This document shows positions 1 through 4,974 of a DNA stretch of 6,846 bases, piece by piece. How positions within the stretch are numbered: position 1 is the stretch's first letter; each line of letters begins with the position of its first letter. The DNA is from a bacterium. GTDB taxonomy: Bacteria > AUK180 > JAQVHJ01. The notes beneath the pieces are model-generated. The model had not been told where the DNA came from. It saw nothing but the letters and a program-made list of their open reading frames with translations, and made no database searches. Position numbers and translations under genes: made by a program. Location: positions 1 through 6,846 of the forward strand of contig JAQVHJ010000130.1 of assembly GCA_028696285.1 (NCBI GenBank), read 5' to 3'.

Positions 1-483
1 GTTGCATTTGATGAGAATATAGAAGTTGGATCAATGATAGAGATTCCTTCCGCCGTTTTAATCGGAGACAGCCTTGCAAAGATTTCAGACTTCTATTCAA
101 TCGGAACAAACGATTTGATTCAATATACCCTTGCAGTCGACAGGGGAAATGAACGCGTTTCTTATCTCTATAACTACCTCCATCCCGCTGTATTACATTT
201 AATAAAGGAGACTATCCGTGTTGCGAAGAAAAATAATATTTCTGTAAGTGTTTGCGGAGAAATGGCCGGCGACCCTGTCGGAGCCCTGATATTAATTGGA
301 TTCGGGGTATATGACCTCAGCTTGAACCTGTATGCGATACCGATTCTGAAGGAAATTATTAAAAACGTCAACACGAAAGATCTTGAAGATATTACCAATG
401 CAATGATGGAACTCGAAAGCACAGAAGAAATAGAGGAATTTGCAAAAGGAAAATTAAAAAACTACTTTAAAACATTAGATTAA
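1..483 (+). CDS. ptsI: PTS enzyme I (phosphoenolpyruvate-protein phosphotransferase), C-terminal part
   Basis: The gene is 5'-truncated by the window edge; 160 codons plus a TAA stop are visible and the frame is open from base 1. Enzyme I is the cytoplasmic protein that takes phosphate from phosphoenolpyruvate (PEP) and passes it to HPr at the head of the sugar phosphotransferase system. What is visible is the end of the PEP-binding TIM barrel: MIEIPSA, then FYSIGTNDLIQYTLAVDRGN (the conserved Asn-Asp and Arg that contact PEP and metal), and the active-site loop CGEMAGD with its catalytic cysteine codon at 253-255 (equivalent to Cys502 of E. coli enzyme I). The C-terminal tail is acidic and ends normally. 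The N-terminal phosphohistidine and HPr-binding domains lie outside the window. PEP synthase and pyruvate phosphate dikinase share this barrel, but the GTNDLIQYTLAVDR and CGEMAGD wording is that of enzyme I. pssA follows after one base. Confidence 0.95.
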   Translation, partial: VAFDENIEVGSMIEIPSAVLIGDSLAKISDFYSIGTNDLIQYTLAVDRGNERVSYLYNYLHPAVLHLIKETIRVAKKNNISVSVCGEMAGDPVGALILIGFGVYDLSLNLYAIPILKEIIKNVNTKDLEDITNAMMELESTEEIEEFAKGKLKNYFKTLD

Positions 484-484
484 A

Positions 485-1309
485 ATGGAAAAAGATTATT
501 TAAAAAAGAGATTCGGTTTCTATCTTCTGCCAACATTCTTTACCTTCGGGAACATGTTCTGCGGATTCTATTCAATTATTTTATGCGCTCAAGGAAGATT
601 TATTCTTGCAGCAAAAATGATTTTACTCGGAATGATATTTGATATTCTTGACGGAAGAGTCGCAAGATTAATAAAAAAAGAAAGTGAATTTGGAATTGAA
701 ATAGATTCCATGGCAGACTTGACAACCTTCTGTATCGCACCGGCAATCTTAATGTATTCACAGCTAGTAAAATTGATAAATGCAATGGGTGAACCGGACT
801 GGCTGTTAATAATCGCCTTTGTATTTCTGATGGGAGGCTCGTTACGGCTTGTGAGATTTAATATTAAAAAGTACGGGGTACTTCTTCAATCTCCGAAGAA
901 ACGATTTCAGAAAACAAAAAAGAGCAATTTTGATGGGTTGCCAACCCCTGCTGCTGCCGGATTTATCGCATCGTTTTTTATTGCTTCGTTCTCTTATCAG
1001 GATGATTTATTGTTCATTAAACTTATGCCGATCTTTATTGTTGTCCTTTCATATCTGATGATAAGCAATATTGAGTATCCGTCATTTAAAGAGATTGATA
1101 TTCAGGAAAGGAAACCTTTCGAGTTTATTGTAATTATTATCTTTCTTGTTGCATTGTTCTCTTTCTTTGAAAATAAATGGCTGATGCTGTTCCTGGTGCT
1201 GCTGGGGTATATTTTATTCGGTTTACTGAGAGAATGGATCATGTTCGCTAACTCATTATTTAGAAAGGAACCGGATGAAGATTCACATAAAATTAATCAA
1301 TCTTTATAA
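485..1309 (+). CDS. pssA: CDP-diacylglycerol--serine O-phosphatidyltransferase
   Basis: This integral membrane enzyme makes phosphatidylserine from CDP-diacylglycerol and L-serine, the first step towards phosphatidylethanolamine. The complete CDP-alcohol phosphatidyltransferase signature is present, D-x2-D-G-x2-A-R-x8-G-x3-D-x3-D, as D53, D56, G57, A60, R61, G70, D74 and D78; the aspartates bind the divalent metals and the last is the catalytic base in this family. Other marks of the serine-specific branch are LRLVRFN (120-126), DGLPTPAAAG (150-159) and SNIEYPSFK (194-202). About seven or eight hydrophobic segments are visible, the last two at roughly 211-228 and 231-250. The 274-residue length is typical. 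After the signature the protein reads TTFCIAPA, where most homologues I recall have VSFGVAPA. The start lies one base after the ptsI stop with no clear Shine-Dalgarno, so translation is probably coupled to ptsI. The chemistry is secure; phosphatidylglycerophosphate synthase is a less likely alternative. Confidence 0.92.
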   Translation: MEKDYLKKRFGFYLLPTFFTFGNMFCGFYSIILCAQGRFILAAKMILLGMIFDILDGRVARLIKKESEFGIEIDSMADLTTFCIAPAILMYSQLVKLINAMGEPDWLLIIAFVFLMGGSLRLVRFNIKKYGVLLQSPKKRFQKTKKSNFDGLPTPAAAGFIASFFIASFSYQDDLLFIKLMPIFIVVLSYLMISNIEYPSFKEIDIQERKPFEFIVIIIFLVALFSFFENKWLMLFLVLLGYILFGLLREWIMFANSLFRKEPDEDSHKINQSL

Positions 1310-1323
1310 GAAAGAAAAAGAAA

Positions 1324-2133
1324 ATGTCCGGAAGTCTGCTGGAAGTTATTATTGAACCTATTTCAAATATTTTTTTTAACATAGTTTTACTCTCATATTT
1401 CATCACATTCGTATTCACTATGTTATTTTTCATCTCAAAAGTCCTGCTGATGGGAGAAATTTCAAATATATTTTTTATCATTTCGGCAATCCTTCACTTG
1501 ATTCTGGTCTATCTCCAGGCGGTATCTACGGGATTGTTTCTTTTTGATTCATTATTCAAGGTACTTCTCGTGGTTTCAGCGGTTGTTATTGCAATTTATA
1601 TCGGGATTGAGCTGATGTATAAGATCAAGATGGGCGGGATATTTATTGTCGTTTTTTCACTCGCAGTATTTTCTCTGCTTCTCTTCAGAGAAAAAGAACC
1701 TTTTAAGATATTTCCGTCCATATCAATTTATAACAATATATGTTACCTCATTTTGTTAACGGGCTACTTCCTTTATATCGGCAGTTATATCAACAGCTCA
1801 TCAATCTACCTTGCGTCAGTCGCATATCCGCATATAATAAAAAAAACCATCGATATATATGTAAATGTTTCTAAGAGATTTGATCTTATTGCCTTGACAG
1901 GATTGATAGTCTCATTCATATTTAGAATATTTGTATTTAAGGAATTGGAAAATATTTTCCTATGGAAGGGGATCCTTGTTCAATGCATTTCATTCATCCT
2001 AATCTTTATCATCATCAGAAGCCTGTTATTATATAAAACATTCGAAACGAAAAAAGGGTTGCTAGGATTTTATAAAATCCTGGGTCTTATCGGGTGGATA
2101 GTATTGTTATTTATAAATCCTGTCATAATTTAG
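1324..2133 (+). CDS. CcsA/HemX-like cytochrome c assembly family membrane protein, haem motifs degenerate
   Basis: A 269-residue, very hydrophobic protein with about eight predicted membrane helices (near 18-41, 48-66, 78-97, 104-121, 134-157, 186-205, 216-237, 247-267), the number expected for HemX/CcsA proteins. The N-terminal half reads like that family: LHLILVYLQ (57-65), then a loop with FLFDSLFK (72-79) where CcsA proteins usually have a FPLSNLYES-like stretch, then a helix followed by YKIKMGG (99-105). CcsA proteins carry haem across the membrane for cytochrome c maturation; HemX proteins influence haem synthesis. The expected haem signatures are missing. There is no WGxxWxWDP motif (residues 203-218 align there), the usual histidine of the next helix falls at N137/N138, and the late YLHxR histidine falls at R232. 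It starts 14 bases after pssA behind a purine-rich tract. Its TAG stop is completed by the first base of the repeat element that follows. The assignment is from remembered family patterns and is tentative; the reading frame is not. Confidence 0.6.
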   Translation: MSGSLLEVIIEPISNIFFNIVLLSYFITFVFTMLFFISKVLLMGEISNIFFIISAILHLILVYLQAVSTGLFLFDSLFKVLLVVSAVVIAIYIGIELMYKIKMGGIFIVVFSLAVFSLLLFREKEPFKIFPSISIYNNICYLILLTGYFLYIGSYINSSSIYLASVAYPHIIKKTIDIYVNVSKRFDLIALTGLIVSFIFRIFVFKELENIFLWKGILVQCISFILIFIIIRSLLLYKTFETKKGLLGFYKILGLIGWIVLLFINPVII

Positions 2134-2161
2134 GGGACAGCCCTTGCGATTTTTGCGATTT
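2133..2161 (+). repeat. Left terminal inverted repeat of the element
   Basis: This 29-bp arm matches 2522-2550 perfectly in inverse orientation. It contains a short AGGG/CCCT hairpin (2132-2135 with 2141-2144) and a perfect 9-bp tandem repeat TTGCGATTT. Its first G is the third base of the TAG stop of the upstream membrane-protein gene. Confidence 0.9.
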
Positions 2162-2355
2162 CTTCCTGTAAATTACAATATGTTGGACATTTGTAGATTT
2201 AATAATATTAAGGAATAAGATAAAGGTTTTATTGAGTTATAGAAAAGTGAAAAAACATCTTAATTTAAATTTGATCCATATATTCATAATCTATGAATAA
2301 AATAATCTGAATAATTAAAAAAATATTTACTGAAATTCATTAAAAAAATACAGAT

Positions 2356-2376
2356 AAAAAATCGCAAGGGTGTCCC
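2356..2376 (-). repeat. Internal partial copy of the element terminus
   Basis: It reads AAATCGCAAGGGTGTCCC on the + strand, in the same orientation as the right arm, with only one 9-bp unit and with GGGTGTCCC where the arms have GGGCTGTCCCC. It may be the decayed right end of an earlier, shorter element (2133-2376) or a remnant of a nested insertion. Confidence 0.75.
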
Positions 2377-2521
2377 TCTTTTTAAATTTAAAATTCATTG
2401 TTTAAAATAGAAAAATTTATTCTTAAATGATATTAAAATGCCATATACTCGCCAGTTTATTAGCTATAATTTTTTAATTAATGTCGAAAAATTAAAATAA
2501 ATTTTCTGTTTTATCTGATGA

Positions 2522-2550
2522 AAATCGCAAAAATCGCAAGGGCTGTCCCC
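2522..2550 (-). repeat. Right terminal inverted repeat of the element
   Basis: Perfect inverse of 2133-2161. It lies 5 bases beyond the stop codon of the rubrerythrin-like gene on the - strand, so both convergent operons read into the same terminal sequence. The GC-rich mini-hairpin followed by T-runs could weakly end transcription from either side. Confidence 0.9.
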
Positions 2551-2555
2551 TATTA

Positions 2556-3041
2556 TTATAAATATTCCTGACGCTTTTTTGAAAGCGTGATCAGGTGTTG
2601 TTTCTCTTCGCTAAGAATGTTTTGAAGGGTTGTCTTATGTTTTTCTGAGATATATGCCATTACTTCATAATAAAAAATTATTGAATCCTTCTCGAGCCCG
2701 ATTGCAATTGCAAATGCAGTTAAAATATCTTCGTTCGTGTCCAACCCGTACTTTTCACCTTTCTTGAAGATCTTTGAGTCGGCAATTGCATTGAGATATT
2801 GAAAAGTTTCATCGGAAAATCCATATGAACTTAAGGTCTCAAAATCGTCATCGGGAACATTATTGAGCATTGCAATGAAAGTCTTTCGATGAGATGTTTC
2901 CATATCAGCAAGTTCATGAAAAAGGATCTTAAGCTTTTCATCCTTGGCTGTCTTTGAAAGGTCCTCGTAAAAATCATAGCCATTCTCTTCAATTTTAACA
3001 GCAATATTTAGAATTTCCCGGCTTGAATAAGTATTTTCCAT
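2556..3041 (-). CDS. Rubrerythrin-like di-iron protein (ferritin-like domain only), second copy
   Basis: A 161-residue soluble four-helix protein of the ferritin-like/rubrerythrin family. Such proteins use a di-iron site to reduce hydrogen peroxide in anaerobes. The ligand pattern can be read in order: KIEENGYDFYE on helix A (E18 or E19), MExxH with E48 and H51 on helix B, GLEKDSIIFYYE (E117, possibly E126) on helix C, and SEEKQH with E146 and H149 on helix D. There is no C-terminal CxxC pair of a rubredoxin domain, so electrons must come from another protein; the desulforedoxin two genes upstream is the obvious local candidate. It is the last gene of a three-gene operon, starting 18 bases after its neighbour with only a weak purine-rich ribosome site (CAGGGAAA). 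The coding end lies 5 bases from the repeat element. Confidence in the fold is high; the peroxidase role is inferred from family and context. Confidence 0.87.
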   Translation of the reverse strand: MENTYSSREILNIAVKIEENGYDFYEDLSKTAKDEKLKILFHELADMETSHRKTFIAMLNNVPDDDFETLSSYGFSDETFQYLNAIADSKIFKKGEKYGLDTNEDILTAFAIAIGLEKDSIIFYYEVMAYISEKHKTTLQNILSEEKQHLITLSKKRQEYL

Positions 3042-3059
3042 TATTTCCCTGCCTGTTTA

Positions 3060-3503
3060 TTAGTTTTCTGAAAGAACATTTTCATCATATTCGACTTCTA
3101 ACTTATGCTTATGCTTAGCTTCCTCTTTTGCTAATGTGGTAAACAATTTCTTTACATCCGGATTGGTGCTTTTCTCAGATAGAATATTATATAATTCGCG
3201 GGATTTTTCTTCACGTTTTATTGCGATAACAAGCGCATCCTGGTATGAAATATTTTGATCAAAAGGCTTCTCTTCAAGAAAATCACCGATCTTTAAATCC
3301 TCAATCTCCTTTGTCGGTGCTTCTTTTACCTTTTCAAGATTAAGAGCTTTTAACATCTCTTCATGTCCGCGTTCCTGGTCAACAAGCTCTTGAAACATCT
3401 TTTTTACATTGTTGTTTGATGCAATCTCTTTACATCTTTTATATAATTGCTGTGCTTCGATCTCTTTTTCTATCGCGAATTTTAATGCCTCTTTAAACTG
3501 CAT
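3060..3503 (-). CDS. Rubrerythrin-like di-iron protein (ferritin-like domain only), first copy
   Basis: A 147-residue ferritin-like protein built as two similar helix pairs. The first pair holds IEKEIEAQQLY (E14, Y21) and QERGH (E44, H47). The second holds IKREEKSRELY (E98, Y105) and KEEAKH (E128, H131). These two E...Y plus ExxH sets are the di-iron ligands expected of rubrerythrins. The charged linker at about 57-84 joins the halves, and the tail after 135 is short and acidic with no rubredoxin domain. It is divergent from the downstream rubrerythrin-like protein rather than a recent duplicate. The start is supported by a strong AAAGGAGG at the right distance. It sits 40 bases after the desulforedoxin gene, in the same operon. 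The expected role is peroxide detoxification in the cytoplasm, with an external electron donor. Confidence 0.87.
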   Translation of the reverse strand: MQFKEALKFAIEKEIEAQQLYKRCKEIASNNNVKKMFQELVDQERGHEEMLKALNLEKVKEAPTKEIEDLKIGDFLEEKPFDQNISYQDALVIAIKREEKSRELYNILSEKSTNPDVKKLFTTLAKEEAKHKHKLEVEYDENVLSEN

Positions 3504-3543
3504 ATAATCCTCCTTTGGTATTTGTATTTTTATTTAGTTAAAA

Positions 3544-3669
3544 TTACTCTTCGCCTTCTTTTTCTACCATGGGTTTGCCGCAGCAAACTAAGGTTCCGGC
3601 TCCAGCCTTCTTTACCTTTACTATTTGACCGCAAATCTTGCATTCATATAATTTTCCTTTTTCAGCCAT
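3544..3669 (-). CDS. Desulforedoxin (small Fe-Cys4 electron-transfer protein)
   Basis: A 41-residue gene, short enough to be missed by routine length filters. The protein begins MAEKGKLYECKICGQIVKV and ends with GTLVCCGKPMVEKEGEE. The cysteines C10, C13, C29 and C30 have the CxxC ... CC spacing of desulforedoxin, where four thiolates hold one iron in a small dimeric protein. The surrounding residues also match (YECxxCGQxVKV, GTLVCCGxxM). The same domain forms the N-terminus of desulfoferrodoxin (superoxide reductase), but here the frame stops directly after it and no superoxide reductase domain follows. It is the first gene of an operon with two rubrerythrin-like proteins that lack their own rubredoxin domain, so it probably supplies their electrons. 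A good Shine-Dalgarno (AGGAG, 3676-3680, six bases from the ATG) and a near-consensus promoter lie just upstream. Confidence 0.93.
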   Translation of the reverse strand: MAEKGKLYECKICGQIVKVKKAGAGTLVCCGKPMVEKEGEE

Positions 3670-3687
3670 TATCTTCTCCTTTTTTAC

Positions 3688-3702
3688 ATTGAATAATTAT
3701 AA
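3688..3702 (-). promoter_or_regulatory. Possible PerR-like box over the -10 element
   Basis: The - strand reads TTATAATTATTCAAT, matching 11 of the 14 specified bases of the PerR consensus TTATAATnATTATAA; the first half is perfect and the second half is weak. PerR, a metal-dependent peroxide sensor, controls rubrerythrin genes in some anaerobes, and a site here would block the promoter. In such A+T-rich DNA the match could be chance. Confidence 0.3.
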
Positions 3703-3724
3703 CAAAATAAACAAAATAAGTCAA
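3696..3724 (-). promoter_or_regulatory. Sigma-70 promoter of the desulforedoxin-rubrerythrin operon
   Basis: On the - strand TTGACT (3719-3724) is followed by a 17-base spacer and a perfect TATAAT (3696-3701). Transcription should begin near 3689, giving a leader of about 20 bases that contains the AGGAG site. The spacer is mostly two tandem copies of TTATTTTGT (3711-3719 and 3702-3710). Confidence 0.8.
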
Positions 3725-3843
3725 GTTTTTTATAGGAAGTAGTTTCAATTAAAAGTTATCTTTGAATTTAATAAATACTGTATTATAGTGTAATTATTGG
3801 TTTTACCAAGTGGAATTGTGCTGATTTAAAAAAATGGGGAAAC

Positions 3844-3858
3844 TCCTGTTTTACAGGA
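3844..3858. repeat. Small inverted repeat in the divergent intergenic region
   Basis: TCCTGT and ACAGGA form a 6-bp stem with a 3-base loop. It lies about midway between the two divergent promoters and has no following T-run, so it is not a terminator. Between 3725 and 3937 I see no other clear signal: no reading frame, RNA gene or third promoter. Confidence 0.35.
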
Positions 3859-3937
3859 AGGTAACTTATTACCGCTCTTGTAAACCTTATGAAATTTCGC
3901 AAATTATTTTTTACCCAAACATATTCGTGAAAAAATT

Positions 3938-3961
3938 CACTAAAAACGGTTGATTTTAGTG
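3938..3961. promoter_or_regulatory. Inverted repeat straddling the -35 box, candidate operator
   Basis: CACTAAAA (3938-3945) and TTTTAGTG (3954-3961) are perfect inverse copies with an 8-base centre, so the axis lies almost on the -35 hexamer (3950-3955). A dimeric repressor bound here would exclude RNA polymerase. A second small palindrome, GTGAA-AAAA-TTCAC, overlaps its left edge at 3927-3940. No regulator gene is visible in the window. Confidence 0.45.
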
Positions 3962-3978
3962 CTTGTTTATGATATAAT
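3950..3978 (+). promoter_or_regulatory. Sigma-70 promoter of the tandem glycosylase-like genes
   Basis: TTGATT (3950-3955), a 17-base spacer and a perfect TATAAT (3973-3978) stand 26 bases before the ATG at 4005. The transcript should start near 3985 and carry a leader of only about 20 bases. Confidence 0.78.
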
Positions 3979-4004
3979 ATTTTCATGAATCTCAGGTTAA
4001 TTTT

Positions 4005-4967
4005 ATGAAGGTTGAAATCACTAAGGATTTTGAAAGAGGGTTAGAAACTATTCTTAACCTTAAGGAAGCATATTTCAAGAATACCTTCTTTAATTTTACG
4101 AATGTACCGGATGAAATACTGCCTTCCGGAATGACCAGGGCGAGTAATGAGCACCTGCTGTTTTTAACTTTCGTATCGTCAATTGCATATTTACGGAAAG
4201 AAGAGCAGTTGTGGAGTGCAGCCAGGCTTACCTGGGAAGATCCCTCAACAAGGTATGTATTCAATCCGCAAGAAGTTTTAGAAACAGATATTGAAAAACT
4301 TGAGAAAGATTTATATAAGTATAATCTGTTTGAGGATATTATTCAAGCGCGTAAATGGAGTGTAGGAAATATTCTCATAAAAGACCAGCGTCGCTCACGT
4401 GAAAATGATATCGTGATTTGGAAAAGCATGGCGAAAATTTTAAGAGAGCATGAATCGAATGTTTATAAATTATTTAAAAATTTAAATAACGATGCGTTTA
4501 GAATAATAGAAGTATTTCTTTCTGATGAATATTCAAAATGCTTTCCTGAATATCATAAAAAGATGAAGATAGTTGTCTGGTTAACGCGTATTCACAGGAA
4601 TTCCGAATTGCTTTTAAAAAATATAGATAAACTTTCCGTGCCAATAGATCTGCATATAATACGAGCAACGTTTATGTCCGGTTCAATTACAGGAAAAGTA
4701 AATTCAATTGACACTAACCTTGAAGAATTGTGCAGTGATTTTTGGATGGAGGTTTACGAACAGGAAAAAGATAAAATAAAAATGTTTCCTGTGGAATTCG
4801 AACTTTTTCTCTGGGTTTTAGGTAAATACGGATGTTCAATCTCCAGAAATGATAAAATTTGCCGTTTTAAAAATGTATGCCCTATTGGCGACAAGTGCTC
4901 TACCGGTCACATAGAAATGCTTGACGGGTATACAAAGATAGAAATAATAAAAAATGAGAACCGTTAG
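4005..4967 (+). CDS. HhH-GPD/AGOG-like DNA glycosylase-related protein with four-Cys C-terminus, paralogue A
   Basis: I do not recognise a named family. The 320-residue protein is mostly helical and soluble, with no signal peptide. Features recalling DNA glycosylases of the HhH-GPD fold, notably archaeal 8-oxoguanine glycosylase (AGOG), are: an N-terminal helix with SSIAYLRKEEQLW (58-70); KIVVWLTRI (188-196), which resembles the AGOG segment KTLVFTIKI bearing its Schiff-base lysine; VPIDLHIIRATFMSG (212-226), resembling AGOG's IPVDYRVARLTWCAG with its catalytic aspartate; and FPVEFELFLWVLGKYGC (261-277). K188 and D215 are thus the candidate catalytic pair. No classic LPGVG hairpin is visible. 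The end carries C277-x8-C286-x5-C292-x5-C298, comparable to but not identical with the endonuclease III iron-sulfur loop (C-x6-C-x2-C-x5-C). The ribosome site is weak (AGG at 3994-3996). The gene lies divergently beside a peroxide-stress operon and seven bases before its paralogue. The coding region is certain; the function is inference. Confidence 0.5.
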   Translation: MKVEITKDFERGLETILNLKEAYFKNTFFNFTNVPDEILPSGMTRASNEHLLFLTFVSSIAYLRKEEQLWSAARLTWEDPSTRYVFNPQEVLETDIEKLEKDLYKYNLFEDIIQARKWSVGNILIKDQRRSRENDIVIWKSMAKILREHESNVYKLFKNLNNDAFRIIEVFLSDEYSKCFPEYHKKMKIVVWLTRIHRNSELLLKNIDKLSVPIDLHIIRATFMSGSITGKVNSIDTNLEELCSDFWMEVYEQEKDKIKMFPVEFELFLWVLGKYGCSISRNDKICRFKNVCPIGDKCSTGHIEMLDGYTKIEIIKNENR

Positions 4968-4974
4968 GTGAAAA

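Larger units (their letters stand above)
2133..2550. mobile_element. 418-bp MITE/REPIN-like non-autonomous element with 29-bp terminal inverted repeats
   Basis: The whole gap between the two convergent operons is this element. Positions 2133-2161 and 2522-2550 are perfect inverted copies of 29 bp, beginning GGGGACAGCCC and continuing with two tandem copies of TTGCGATTT (2144-2152, 2153-2161). Each end is flanked by TA (2131-2132 and 2551-2552), which could be a 2-bp target duplication, although TA also simply extends the palindrome. A third, imperfect terminus lies inside at 2356-2376, oriented like the right end, with one TTGCGATTT unit and one base missing. An 8-bp hairpin (TATTCATA/TATGAATA) lies at 2281-2299. 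The interior is very A+T-rich and has no reading frame of useful size, so mobility would need a transposase supplied from elsewhere. Each terminus can also fold as AGGG-GACAG-CCCT, resembling REP palindromes moved by Y1 (IS200/IS605-like) transposases. The TA flanks instead recall IS630/Tc1-type elements. The family is not identified. Confidence 0.7.

Noticed and set aside
174..1481. Antisense frames opposite ptsI, pssA and the CcsA-like gene (174-422, 600-785, 1293-1481)
   Set aside because: They overlap well-supported genes, show no family motif and have no ribosome sites.
2133..2550. Possible small RNA or toxin gene inside the gap
   Set aside because: The interior is A+T-rich, without a reading frame, promoter or stable fold beyond one 8-bp hairpin; the inverted-repeat element explains the stretch.
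3783..3986. A 67-codon - strand frame in the divergent intergenic region
   Set aside because: It begins on top of the + strand promoter, has no Shine-Dalgarno and shows no recognisable motif.
3985..4008. A mini-frame MNLRLIL whose TGA overlaps the ATG of paralogue A
   Set aside because: It would be nearly leaderless with no ribosome site; a chance frame is more likely than a leader peptide, though the ATGA overlap is noted.
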